NCBI GenBank assembly: GCA_017557195.1
Contig: JAFZAL010000050.1
Span: forward strand, 1-55,551
Origin: Thermoguttaceae bacterium
GTDB lineage: Bacteria > Planctomycetota > Planctomycetia > Pirellulales > Thermoguttaceae
Direction: 5' to 3'
DNA length: 55,551 nucleotides
Below the pieces are notes generated by a model. It made no database searches, was not told where the DNA came from, and worked only from the letters and a program-made list of their open reading frames with translations. The position numbers and the translations under genes are program-made. Below are positions 17,680-30,957 of this stretch, piece by piece; positions within the stretch are counted from its first letter, which is position 1; each line of letters begins with the position of its first letter.

Positions 17680-19251
17680 CTAGTCTTGACTGGGAACTAA
17701 AAGGACACGAAGGCCGGTGTCGTAGTTCCGGTAGTCAGGCGAGGCACAGTTGCGTTTCGCTGACTTGCAGAGCACGACGTTGGCGCCCCACCAGCCGCCA
17801 CGACACACGCGGCGCGAGAAATCTTCTGTGCTTTCTGTGTTTTCCGGGTCGTTCTTTGGCGACCTGGCGTAGTACTCCCCGTCATAGTAGTCAGAGCACC
17901 ACTCCCACACGTTACCGTGCATGTCGTACAAGCCCCAAGCGTTCGGCTTCTTCGTTCCAACGGGATGAGTTGTCATGTTGCTATTACCCCCAAACCAAAA
18001 ATCTCCCGCGTAATCGCCCGTCGTGCCCGCTCGGCAAGCGTATTCCCATTGAGCCTCCGTCGGGAGCGTTATATTCTGACCGGTCTTTTTACCCAGCCAT
18101 TTACAAAACTCTACTGCGTCGTTCCAGCTAACATTCGTTACAGGATGATTGTCTGTTTGACTAAACCCCGGATTGCGCCAGGAAAATTGAGAATCCTGTT
18201 TGCTACTGCCGTTTACATAACCCCATGGCGTATATCCCGTCGATACATAGCCAGTATCGCTGACAAACGCCTTGAACATGCCTACCGTCACCTCCGTTTC
18301 CAAAAGCCAGAAACCTCGCGTCAAAGTTACCTTGTGCGGTTTTTCACAATCATAGCCATTCGGCGAACCCATCATAAATTCGCCCGGCGGGCACCAGCGG
18401 AAAGCGTATTCAATCCTATCTACAGTCAAAATTTTACCAATACCACCAGGCTGAATCAATTCCTGAATTAATATTATCTCTGGGCATTTCAAATACCCTT
18501 GGACTGAATTATCTGGTTGCAGTTGGATCATCTCTCTTTTTAGCTTGTCGATATCCTTATGAGCAACGAGCGTCAGGGAAGAGTCTGAGCGACATCCATC
18601 ATCAATTAGAGTCTGTAAATCCATTTGCCGTCTCTGAAGAGTTTCGGCATACAATCCGTACAATCTCCCAATGGCCGAACGCATTTGCGTAATTGTCTCC
18701 TGTACCTTTCGGCTTGTCGGTGAGTAATCTTTTAGTAGTTCATCGTACAAGTTCCGCTGGTCCAAGTACTGCTTTACATCGGGAAATAGTTTTAAATAAA
18801 AAGCCCCCCACGAAAACTTTTCGTCTTCTTTCCATAATGGACCGGGTTCCTGTGATGGAGATTGAGGAGCCAGGGATTCATCCTCAGATTTTGCAGCCGT
18901 TTGAGTCACCGCCGTATGCTTGCCATAATCACTTGCAGGGCGTGTTTCATCTTCAGATTTTGCAGCCGTTTGAGTCGCCTCAAACGGTCTGTAAAGCATC
19001 AGACTGACCATAACTTCCCCGGCAATCCGTCGGAAAGCGGCTATTTTTTCATCCGCTAACGCAATATTTTCATGGGTGGCCTTGTTACGCATCGCTGCAA
19101 GTTTGCCGATTTTTCGGACGGTATCTTCGGGAAGCTGATTGGCAACGCTGTCCACCTTCTCACGAAGGCCGCGGCCAACAGCGCCGTATTGATTTTCCAG
19201 AATCTGCTCCAGATTTTGCGAGATTTTGAGTATTTCTTCGATCGGCGTCAT
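17680..19251 (-). CDS. HEPN-like/SUMF1 (formylglycine-generating-enzyme-like) fusion protein
   Basis: 523 aa, no signal peptide. Residues 1-90 are helical and contain RNKATH (R55 to H60), which fits the Rx4H motif of HEPN domains, many of them RNases. Residues 90-145 are a linker with a 23-bp direct DNA repeat (18885-18907 and 18954-18976) giving QTAAKSEDE twice. A helical region follows (about 150-260). Residues about 270-520 form a SUMF1/FGE-type C-type-lectin-like domain: FRWCPPGEFMMGSPNG, PVTNVSWNDAVEFCKWL, LPTEAQWEYACRAGT, YDMHGNVWEWCSDYY, and a C-terminal NYDTGLRVL. The region that holds the copper-binding cysteine pair in true FGE shows only one likely Cys (VVLCKSAKRN), so sulfatase activation is doubtful. 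The start at 19251 has GGAG 7 bases upstream. Such fusions occur in bacterial conflict systems; that role here is inference. Confidence 0.75.
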   Translation of the reverse strand: MTPIEEILKISQNLEQILENQYGAVGRGLREKVDSVANQLPEDTVRKIGKLAAMRNKATHENIALADEKIAAFRRIAGEVMVSLMLYRPFEATQTAAKSEDETRPASDYGKHTAVTQTAAKSEDESLAPQSPSQEPGPLWKEDEKFSWGAFYLKLFPDVKQYLDQRNLYDELLKDYSPTSRKVQETITQMRSAIGRLYGLYAETLQRRQMDLQTLIDDGCRSDSSLTLVAHKDIDKLKREMIQLQPDNSVQGYLKCPEIILIQELIQPGGIGKILTVDRIEYAFRWCPPGEFMMGSPNGYDCEKPHKVTLTRGFWLLETEVTVGMFKAFVSDTGYVSTGYTPWGYVNGSSKQDSQFSWRNPGFSQTDNHPVTNVSWNDAVEFCKWLGKKTGQNITLPTEAQWEYACRAGTTGDYAGDFWFGGNSNMTTHPVGTKKPNAWGLYDMHGNVWEWCSDYYDGEYYARSPKNDPENTESTEDFSRRVCRGGWWGANVVLCKSAKRNCASPDYRNYDTGLRVLLVPSQD

Positions 19252-19387
19252 GACACACTCCAAGTGACTCTTTATCAAATTTCAATTAAAAAAGACGATT
19301 GCCTTCATTATAATCGACCAGGGAGGAAAAGTCAAGTGAGTGAGGAAAATTTTTCAGAGCGGGGTGCACATTCCGAATTCCGCATTA

Positions 19388-20236
19388 TTACGCCCCCTTT
19401 TCTGGCGCGCAGACGGTTGACCCGATACTGGCGACGATAATAAACGTAATCGCCAGCCATTGAATTGCGCTCAGGGCTTCTCCGAGAAAGATCAGTCCGG
19501 ACAGAGCGGCAAAGGCGGGCGAGAGGCTCTCTAAAATGCTGTACGTCTTGGCGGGCAGTTTTTTCAACGCGATCATGTCAAGCGTAAACGGGAGCGCGCT
19601 GGAAAAGACGGCAACGCCCAAACCCATCCACAAGGCGTTTGCGCTTACCGTGTTCAGATTCCCGCTTCCCACGCCAAACGGGGCGACCAGAACAGCGGCG
19701 ATTAACATTCCAATTGTTACGGAATCGGCGCTTTTCATCGTCCGGGAGAGTCTGTCAATCATGACGATATACAGCGCCCACATCAGCCCGGCAAACGCGA
19801 CCAGCCCCGCCCCGATAACGTCAACCTGTTTGACCCCGCCGAGGTCAAAAATGAGGAGAATCCCCAGCCCCGCCAGAATCGCCCAGAGGAAGTCGAGCGG
19901 TTTGCGAGACATCGCCATCGCCAGCCCCAGCGGACCGACGAATTCTATTGTAACGCCCACGCCCAGCGGAACGCGGTTGATGCCGCAGTAAAACGACAGG
20001 TTCATGGCGCCGATAGAAAACCCGTATACAAGCAATTCAAGCCATTGCTTTTTAGAAACCGCCAGAAGGTTGGTTTGGTTAAACATCCATAAAATCAGCC
20101 CCGCCAATCCAATGCGAAGCGTCGCCGCCCCAGCCGGACCGACTTCGCCAAAAAGCGCTTTGGCAATCGACGCTCCGCCCTGGACGCTGATTATGGAAAT
20201 TAAAACCAGTACGACAGACCAATGTTTTCCGTTCAT
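19388..20236 (-). CDS. EamA/DMT-family exporter, RhtA-like
   Basis: 282 aa, mostly hydrophobic, about ten predicted membrane segments in two EamA halves. It opens with MNGKHWSVVLVLISIISVQGG, and GASIAKALF and a second half with FTLDMIALKKLPAKTYSIL resemble the threonine/homoserine exporters of the RhtA group. It would export small amino acids or other metabolites across the inner membrane. The start is set at the ATG 20236. The 22 extra in-frame residues upstream (with AYCLLPTA) come from a heptamer repeat and are rejected. No Shine-Dalgarno: the leader directly before the ATG is the repeat. The actual substrate is not known. Confidence 0.8.
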   Translation of the reverse strand: MNGKHWSVVLVLISIISVQGGASIAKALFGEVGPAGAATLRIGLAGLILWMFNQTNLLAVSKKQWLELLVYGFSIGAMNLSFYCGINRVPLGVGVTIEFVGPLGLAMAMSRKPLDFLWAILAGLGILLIFDLGGVKQVDVIGAGLVAFAGLMWALYIVMIDRLSRTMKSADSVTIGMLIAAVLVAPFGVGSGNLNTVSANALWMGLGVAVFSSALPFTLDMIALKKLPAKTYSILESLSPAFAALSGLIFLGEALSAIQWLAITFIIVASIGSTVCAPEKGA

Positions 20237-20245
20237 AAGGATTAA

Positions 20246-20274
20246 GGCAGTAGGCAGTAGGCAATAGGCAGTAG
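20246..20274. repeat. Heptamer tandem repeat (GGCAGTA)4
   Basis: Units GGCAGTA-GGCAGTA-GGCAATA-GGCAGTA start 10 bp before the ATG of the minus-strand exporter and so form its leader. The same unit occurs inside argS (21159) and before ligA (22325). Confidence 0.85.
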
Positions 20275-20407
20275 ATTGTATTTTACAAATGTCTTTCGCC
20301 ATTCACTTAGTTTCACGATTATACCCCAATCCTAAATTTCGTAAAGACGGATAGGGGCAGAAACCAACCGCGGGGGCGCTGTAATCCAAACCGCCTCTAA
20401 CCGCTCC

Positions 20408-20435
20408 TTTACAAAATCGACTCTGACTGTATAAT
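20408..20435 (+). promoter_or_regulatory. Likely argS promoter
   Basis: TTTACA (20408-20413), a 16-bp spacer and TATAAT (20430-20435), about 90 bp before the argS ATG, fit a sigma-70 type promoter. Confidence 0.5.
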
Positions 20436-20526
20436 AATAGGACTGTCTGGAAATAGCGAGCGCGGGAACGTCAAACGCGTTTCTCGAACTCCTTCCCCGT
20501 TAGCGTTTAACCCACCAATTAACCCC

Positions 20527-24778
<4,252 letters not shown>

Positions 24779-24802
24779 GGAGTTTCGCGATAGCAAAACT
24801 CC
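24779..24802 (+). terminator. Possible weak terminator after ligA
   Basis: GGAGTTT (24779-24785) pairs with AAACTCC (24796-24802). There is no T-run behind it, so the call is weak. Confidence 0.3.
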
Positions 24803-24864
24803 CCAACGTCATGCCATTTCTTTTAATATTATCTACTATTCCTGTTATTTTAAAATTTTTCTTC

Positions 24865-24912
24865 AAAAGCGCTAAAAGATTTTAAAAATCGTGTTATAAT
24901 ATATTATCAGGT
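24865..24912 (+). promoter_or_regulatory. Promoter of SASA-2 gene
   Basis: AAAAGCGCT (24865-24873), then TATAAT at 24895-24900 followed by ATATTATCAG. The gene at 39850 has the same AAAAGCGCT at exactly the same distance from its TATAAT. The leader would be about 70 nt and includes the inverted repeat at 24928. Confidence 0.65.
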
Positions 24913-24927
24913 ACATTAGTATTTCGA

Positions 24928-24947
24928 GCTATTTCTTGAGAAATAGC
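24928..24947 (+). promoter_or_regulatory. Perfect inverted repeat upstream of SASA-2
   Basis: GCTATTTCT-TG-AGAAATAGC, 9-bp arms with a 2-base centre, 31 bp before the ATG at 24979. It is the counterpart of the element at 5819-5838 before the paralogue. It lies downstream of the -10 box, so it could be an operator or an mRNA hairpin. Confidence 0.6.
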
Positions 24948-24978
24948 CTTGTCATATTTCAGTTTTAGTAAAATTAAA

Positions 24979-27900
24979 ATGCGTATAAAATCCGTTGTTT
25001 TAAGCGCTGTCGCGCTGGCGTTTTGTTTGGTTGGCTGGGCGTCTGCTCAGACGTTGAAAACCGATGCGGAAATTGAGGCGATGGGGTATACCCACATCTA
25101 TTCGCTGACAATTCCGGATGAGCCTAATTTCAGAACCGGCGCGCCGTATTCGCTCGACAATTCCAATTTGAATTTGGGACCGATTGAATCTGTCGCGTAC
25201 CGGCTCAATCTGGGCGAGAACAATTTCTGCTATACGTCTTTTGGCGCGTTTACCAGCGATCTGAAACGAATCGGCGTTCCGACGTTTACGTCACAAACGG
25301 TTATGCAGCGATACGTTCAGAATCTGTATTACGAAGCGAAGTCTCCGACGCTGAACACAACGGGAACGACGGTTGCTCAGGGCAACATCGAATTCTGGCC
25401 GTGGAACTATTCAACTGGCAACGCGGCGAACATCCCTGGAGCCAGCGGCGCAAGCGGAAACCGAAACTACGACTTTGGCGATCAATGCAGCTGGAGCGGC
25501 GCCCACGGCTCAATGCAGGTTCACGACTATCAAAACAAAACTACGGTCTTTGCCTTGAACCGTTTTAACGATGGACAACAAGCCTCGCTCGGCATTGGGA
25601 ACTGTTCAGATACCAACTACGGTTTGGACTGGACGATGAATTATAACTCCGCTTCTTACGAAACGAAGCAGCTCGACGTGTTCGCCAAGCCGGTCTTTTT
25701 GAAGATGAGCGAGTCGGATTACTCCGCCATTTCAGGCGAAGTTTCCAACATGAAGCTGGTCTACAAGCTCGACTGCCCTCTGCAAGGAAAGTATTCCACT
25801 AATAATTATCAGGTCAATAACGCTGTCAGTTCTGATATTTCCGGCATGCCGTTAAGCCGAGTCGGATATTATATGGTCATGGAAAAGGCGGACGGCTCTG
25901 TCGATTACGCCTATACGTCTTTTGACGCCCCGACCAACGACCTGAACAAAGTTGGTCTGCCTTTAGGAGACGCGACCTGGTCTTTTCAGCAGACGGTAAA
26001 TAACATGACGGTTCAGTCCAACGTCAACGGCGTTGTCAACGGCAAGAACATTGCAACGGGCAACATCGAAATTTGGAATACCAACTACAGACAAAACAAC
26101 TCTGCCAACGTTCCAAACGCCAGCAGCGCCAACAACGATTCCGGCTTTGACTTCGGCGACGAACCCAGCGCAGGCGATTACGGCTCTTTCCAGATTCACA
26201 ACTACGGCTCCAGTCAAACGATCATGGCGTTGAACAAGTGGAACGGTCAGGCGTCTGGCTCTAAAACCATCGATATGGGAATTGGAAACAATACTGGCGC
26301 TGGCGCTCCAGACTATACGTTCAACGGCGATCAGGGCAATAACTCCAACGCGTCACAGTATGTGAATCGTTCGCTGTATGTACTGGCGGAAGCTGCGATT
26401 GCGCCGGAAATGAAAAACGTCGCGGAAGGCTCCAAGTATCAAATCGTTCAGGGCGCGCGTTTGACGTCTCAAATGAATGCGGGCTGGAACGCAGACTTCG
26501 GCGGCGTTGACTACGACATTGTCGACAACGTTGCGGAATTAAAACAGACGTTAGGTCCGTTTGACCGCGTCGGTTATTATATGGAATACGCTCAATCCGG
26601 CAGCGACCCGCTGAAGTACGTTTTTGTGTCTTTCGATGCAATGACCAACGACATCTCCAAAATCGGCGTTCCGACGATTACGTCCGGCGAATTCTACAAG
26701 CAGACGGTTAAGAACTTGCATGTAACAACCAACGCGACGACGTCTGACGGTCTGATTACCGACCCCAGCACCGGACAGCAGGTCGCTGCCAATACTACGA
26801 TTACGTACAACAACGGCTATCTGGAATTCTGGCCGTCCAACTATAACAAAGTCAAAGACACCGTTATTTCTCAGGGAAGCGACAGTTCCTACGACATCAA
26901 CGACTCTCAAGGAAATAACACGAGTTACGGACACGGCTCCATGCAAGTCCATTCGCTCGATACCGAGCAGCCGATTTTCTCTTTGAACCATTTTAACGGC
27001 GGCAAACAGTTTGGCATTGGTAAAAACCCCTCCGGAGATCCTGACTGGACTAATAACAATGCCAAACAAGGTTACGCTATTGCCAACGTCTACACGTTTG
27101 CCAAGCCGGTTTTGTCCGACATGGACGCGGAGCATTTCTCGGCAATTCAGGCTGAAGCCGCCAACATGAATCTGGTTTACAAGCTGGACTGCCCGCTTTA
27201 TTCCAGTGGGTACACTACGGATAACTATGTCGTCAACAATATAAACAATCTCGGCGATTTGAAGGGTATGCCGCTTAAACGCGTCGCGTACTACATGACG
27301 CTGGAAAAGGCAGACGGCTCTGTCGATTACGCTTACGCGTCTTACGATCCTATTAATAACGACATTAATCAGATCGGGCTGCCCTTTGACGGGTCTGTTC
27401 GTCAAACGACGGTCAACAATCTGACGGTTTCGTCCAACGTCAACGGCGTTGTTAACGGAACGGGTCTGTCGGGCAACGTCGAAATGTGGAATCGAAACTA
27501 TACTCAAGGCAACAGCGCCAACATCCCCAACGCCAGCGGCTCTGAATTCGACTTTGGAGACACAGTCGGCGGCAGTGGCAATTACGCCTCTTTCCAGATT
27601 CATAACTATGGCAACGAGCAAACGGTTATGGCTCTCAACGCCTGGAACGGCGTTGGCAATTCCGCGACCAGAACGATTGACATCGGCATTGGAAACAACA
27701 CCGGTCACGGTTCTCCTGACTACACGTTCAACGGCGAGGCGGGCGCAAACTCCAACGCGTCACAGTACGCTAACAGAACTCTGTACATTATGGCGGAACG
27801 CGCTATCGCTCCGGGCATGGATAACGTCGCCAACGCGTCTGATTACACGCTCGTTCAGGGCGCTCGTTTGACGACTCAAATGGGAACGAACTGGCATACA

Positions 27901-30582
27901 AGCGGGGTCAATTACGATATTGTCGACAATCTTGCCACGCTGCAGTCGCAGGGCGTTCTGTTTGACCGCGTCGGGTATTACATGGAATACGCTCAAAACG
28001 CAAGCGACCCGCTGACCTACGTCTTCGTTTCGTTTGACGCCATGACAAGCGACCTGTCCAAGATCGGCGTCCCGATTTCAACCTCTGGAGAATTGTACGC
28101 TCAGAAGGTGAACAACCTGGAATTCACAACGAATGTTGCGTCCAATCAGGGCAAACTGTATGACCCGACTACGGGCGCTCAGGTAACGGCGAATACGACC
28201 TATAAGCAGAATCAGGGTTATATTGAATTCTGGTCTAACGACTATACCAATGCGAAGAACCCGTCGATTGAAGCTGGGTCTGGCGACATTTACGACGTCA
28301 GCGACACGCTTACCGGCGTTCCCGGCAATGCGGGTTACGGCTCCATGCAGGTTCACTCTCTGGAAACGGGACAGACGATTTTCGCTCTTAACCGCTTTGG
28401 CGGAAACAAGTGCTACGGCATCGGTACAAATCCCAACGCCGCTGTCGATACAACCGGCAACAAGGCTCAGGCGGACTACACGTTTGACGAAAGCAAGAAG
28501 GGTTACGCGATTGCTAACATCTACACCTACGTTCATCAGGTTGACGCGTTGCTGACGACCAACGCCATGTCCATGTATCAGCGAGATTTGGCGAATAACG
28601 CCAACATTACTCTTTCCGGTACGTGGGCGGCGACAAACGGCGTTACAATTGACACGGTTCAGGCGTCTGTCGACGGCGGAGACTGGATTGACATGGTCAT
28701 GAATGCGGACGGCACGTTCAGTTCAGATTCGATGTCGTTGAAGGGCGGCATGCACAGCGTTTCGTATCAGGCGTTAGACGCCAGCGGCGCCGTCCTGGCA
28801 ACGCAATCCGGACAAATCGGCGTTGGAGAAATCTTCATCACCGCCGGGCAGTCCAACTCAACCAACTGCGGAGACATCCGTCAGACGTCAACTTCCGGCT
28901 TGGCGTTCGCGTATAACCCGAAAACCGGAAAATGGGAACAAAATGTCGACCAGCAGTTTGGTCCGTTAGACGGTTCAAACAAAGGCTCCACCTGGCCGTC
29001 TTTTGCTGATACGTTAGCGGAAGAAGAAGGCGTTCCGGTTGCGACGTATTCCGTTGGATACAGCGGAACCAACATCTCGCAATGGATTAATGATGAAAAA
29101 GGCGGCATTTCCACCAACATGATAAATGCGATTAATTTCCTCAACGAAAACGCCGACGGCTTTGCTGGCATCCTCTGGCATCAGGGCGAATCCGACAAGG
29201 GAACCACGGAAGACGTTTACTATGAAAAACTCAATCAGCTGATTGATCGTTTTCGTACCGCTGCCGGCGACGACGAATTGCCGTGGGGCGTTGCGATTGC
29301 CTCTGCCGACGCCAACGGGAACGCATACTCCAACGTTACCAACGCTCAGCTGCGAGTTATCGCGGACGATCCGAATGTCTTCCTGGGCGTTAATACAGAT
29401 GAATTCTGCGAGATAGACAGAGAACACGCCTCTGACCCGGATTACCAAACGTTGCGAGGAACCAACGGCAACTCGATTCACCTGAGCGATAAAGGCTTGA
29501 AAGAAGCCGGTCGTCTGTGGGCGTTAACCGCGGGCGAAAGCATCGTCGGGCTTCGCAAGTACTGGCGCGCCGATTCCGAAGAAGCGCTTGCCGTTTCAGA
29601 ATGGGAAGTCAACGGCGGATACAAGCTGGGCATTAAGCTCAATTCCGGCGACAATCCTTCGGTCGAAGTTGACAAATCCATCCAGATGGTTGGCGACGGT
29701 ACAGTCGAAGTTGGCGATGGTTATTCGCTGACTCTGACCGGCGACGTTACCGGTTCCGGCGAGATGATCAAAACCGGCTCTGGCGAACTGACGCTTACTG
29801 GAAACCGTTCTGGCTTTACCGGCAAGACAACTGTTACAGAAGGAAAGCTGACGCTGACAGGGGAAGCCGTCAACGTCAACGGTCCAATGGAATTGACCGA
29901 CGATACAACGATCGTTTATAACGTAGACGCTAACGAGGATCCAAAGCAGCTGACGTTCTCTGATAACGTAACCCTTTCCGGCGGAAACGTCCTCAAGACA
30001 GGCGACGGCAAGCTCAAGGTATTTGCAGATGAAGGTAAGTTTGCCACGAATGACTTTACGGTTCAAGCTGGCGAGCTGGACTTCAAAGGCGAACTCACCG
30101 GCGATTTGATTGTCAAGACGGGCTCAACGCTTTCGCCCGGCAATTCGGTTGGCGATCTGTCCGTCTACGGCAACGTTATCATTGAGACTGGCGCTACGGG
30201 GCTGTTTGAATTCAAAGCGTACAACCCGGAACCGGAATCTCAGGAATACGATACGCTGACCATTGCAGACGACAACAACTCGTTAACGCTGGATGCGGGT
30301 TCGATTATCCAGCTTTACTTCGAAAACGGCGATCAAAACCGTTGGGCAGAAAAAGACGCCAGATATCAGTTGGTATTCGATAACGGCTTTGTCAGCGAGG
30401 AAACTGACCTGAGCGGCCTGCTTGGCAACTATCAAACCCTGTTTGCCTTGCAAGGAACACCGGAAGGTCTTTTCCTGGTCGGCTTGGGCGCTCCTGAAAG
30501 CGTTCCGGAACCGTCGACCTGGGCGCTGATGATTCTCGGCGCTTTGGGACTGCTATTCTGGCGGAAGAAAAAGAATGCGTAA
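24979..30582 (+). CDS. Giant secreted PEP-CTERM protein with SASA/SGNH esterase domain (SASA-2)
   Basis: 1867 aa, close paralogue of the protein at 208-5787 over its full length. Signal peptide MRIKSVVLSAVALAFCLVGW plus ASAQ is identical. Five N-terminal repeats of about 240 residues are recognised by GNIEFWPWNY, GNIEIWNTNY, GYLEFWPSNY, GNVEMWNRNY and GYIEFWSNDY. The hydrolase part (about 1265-1520) has GQSNSTNCGD, WHQGESDKG and IHLSDKGLKEAG, the Ser, Gly/Glu and His blocks of SASA-type SGNH esterases. The shared C-terminal cassette ends in VPEPSTWALMILGALGLL, FWRKKKNA. The ATG at 24979 is chosen over the TTG at 24949 because the spacing to the upstream inverted repeat then equals that of the paralogue. 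The last codons and the TAA come from a heptamer repeat (30577-30604). Confidence 0.85.
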   Translation: MRIKSVVLSAVALAFCLVGWASAQTLKTDAEIEAMGYTHIYSLTIPDEPNFRTGAPYSLDNSNLNLGPIESVAYRLNLGENNFCYTSFGAFTSDLKRIGVPTFTSQTVMQRYVQNLYYEAKSPTLNTTGTTVAQGNIEFWPWNYSTGNAANIPGASGASGNRNYDFGDQCSWSGAHGSMQVHDYQNKTTVFALNRFNDGQQASLGIGNCSDTNYGLDWTMNYNSASYETKQLDVFAKPVFLKMSESDYSAISGEVSNMKLVYKLDCPLQGKYSTNNYQVNNAVSSDISGMPLSRVGYYMVMEKADGSVDYAYTSFDAPTNDLNKVGLPLGDATWSFQQTVNNMTVQSNVNGVVNGKNIATGNIEIWNTNYRQNNSANVPNASSANNDSGFDFGDEPSAGDYGSFQIHNYGSSQTIMALNKWNGQASGSKTIDMGIGNNTGAGAPDYTFNGDQGNNSNASQYVNRSLYVLAEAAIAPEMKNVAEGSKYQIVQGARLTSQMNAGWNADFGGVDYDIVDNVAELKQTLGPFDRVGYYMEYAQSGSDPLKYVFVSFDAMTNDISKIGVPTITSGEFYKQTVKNLHVTTNATTSDGLITDPSTGQQVAANTTITYNNGYLEFWPSNYNKVKDTVISQGSDSSYDINDSQGNNTSYGHGSMQVHSLDTEQPIFSLNHFNGGKQFGIGKNPSGDPDWTNNNAKQGYAIANVYTFAKPVLSDMDAEHFSAIQAEAANMNLVYKLDCPLYSSGYTTDNYVVNNINNLGDLKGMPLKRVAYYMTLEKADGSVDYAYASYDPINNDINQIGLPFDGSVRQTTVNNLTVSSNVNGVVNGTGLSGNVEMWNRNYTQGNSANIPNASGSEFDFGDTVGGSGNYASFQIHNYGNEQTVMALNAWNGVGNSATRTIDIGIGNNTGHGSPDYTFNGEAGANSNASQYANRTLYIMAERAIAPGMDNVANASDYTLVQGARLTTQMGTNWHTSGVNYDIVDNLATLQSQGVLFDRVGYYMEYAQNASDPLTYVFVSFDAMTSDLSKIGVPISTSGELYAQKVNNLEFTTNVASNQGKLYDPTTGAQVTANTTYKQNQGYIEFWSNDYTNAKNPSIEAGSGDIYDVSDTLTGVPGNAGYGSMQVHSLETGQTIFALNRFGGNKCYGIGTNPNAAVDTTGNKAQADYTFDESKKGYAIANIYTYVHQVDALLTTNAMSMYQRDLANNANITLSGTWAATNGVTIDTVQASVDGGDWIDMVMNADGTFSSDSMSLKGGMHSVSYQALDASGAVLATQSGQIGVGEIFITAGQSNSTNCGDIRQTSTSGLAFAYNPKTGKWEQNVDQQFGPLDGSNKGSTWPSFADTLAEEEGVPVATYSVGYSGTNISQWINDEKGGISTNMINAINFLNENADGFAGILWHQGESDKGTTEDVYYEKLNQLIDRFRTAAGDDELPWGVAIASADANGNAYSNVTNAQLRVIADDPNVFLGVNTDEFCEIDREHASDPDYQTLRGTNGNSIHLSDKGLKEAGRLWALTAGESIVGLRKYWRADSEEALAVSEWEVNGGYKLGIKLNSGDNPSVEVDKSIQMVGDGTVEVGDGYSLTLTGDVTGSGEMIKTGSGELTLTGNRSGFTGKTTVTEGKLTLTGEAVNVNGPMELTDDTTIVYNVDANEDPKQLTFSDNVTLSGGNVLKTGDGKLKVFADEGKFATNDFTVQAGELDFKGELTGDLIVKTGSTLSPGNSVGDLSVYGNVIIETGATGLFEFKAYNPEPESQEYDTLTIADDNNSLTLDAGSIIQLYFENGDQNRWAEKDARYQLVFDNGFVSEETDLSGLLGNYQTLFALQGTPEGLFLVGLGAPESVPEPSTWALMILGALGLLFWRKKKNA

Positions 30583-30604
30583 TTCGTAATGCGTAATTCG
30601 TAAT
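30577..30604. repeat. Heptamer tandem repeat (GCGTAAT/TCGTAAT)4
   Basis: GCGTAAT-TCGTAAT-GCGTAAT-TCGTAAT. The first unit encodes the final Ala and the TAA stop of SASA-2. It continues TACACAAGCG, closely matching the DNA after the vWA gene (53909-53932). Confidence 0.85.
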
Positions 30605-30631
30605 TACACAAGCGTAATAAAGTATCGAACG

Positions 30632-30668
30632 AGCGAGAGTAACGCGAAAGCGGAACTCTCGCTTTTTA
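30632..30668 (+). terminator. Terminator of SASA-2
   Basis: AGCGAGAGT (30632-30640) pairs with ACTCTCGCT (30655-30663), followed by TTTTATT. Confidence 0.75.
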
Positions 30669-30824
30669 TTGATAGTTATTTCTGTCTAATAACCGTTCTT
30701 ATAATTCTCGGAACGAATCAGATCTGTCTGTTCTCTAATCATTACAATCCTTATAATCCCTATTATTGTTATTACTGGAAAATTTATCTATCTTACCAAA
30801 CAATTTTAGAAGAATTTTTGAAAT

Positions 30825-30868
30825 TGTTAAAAATCCCCAAAAATTTTGTGTATAATATATATTGGTGA
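30825..30868 (+). promoter_or_regulatory. Promoter of the 2835-aa PEP-CTERM gene
   Basis: TTAAAA (30827-30832), then TTTTGTGTATAATATATATTGG with TATAAT at 30851-30856. The TGTATAATATATATTG string is identical to that at 39736. Leader about 95 nt. Confidence 0.65.
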
Positions 30869-30957
30869 AAATTTATTTGGAGATTTGTACACTTACAAAA
30901 CGAGGAGTAACTATATCCTTGTTTATACAATAGATTTATAAGATAAAGGTTCGAGAA

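Larger units (their letters stand above)
30583..30957. other. 375-bp intergenic region
   Basis: It holds the heptamer tail, the terminator and then very AT-rich DNA with the promoter of the next gene. No coding or RNA gene is seen; a short AT-rich minus-strand frame at 30793-30975 is rejected. Confidence 0.6.

Noticed and set aside
17680..19251. Diversity-generating retroelement target (SUMF1-type C-lectin fold)
   Set aside because: No reverse transcriptase, template repeat or accessory gene is present in the window.
20237..20302. N-terminal extension of the exporter
   Set aside because: It comes from the GGCAGTA heptamer repeat; the ATG at 20236 starts the first membrane helix correctly.
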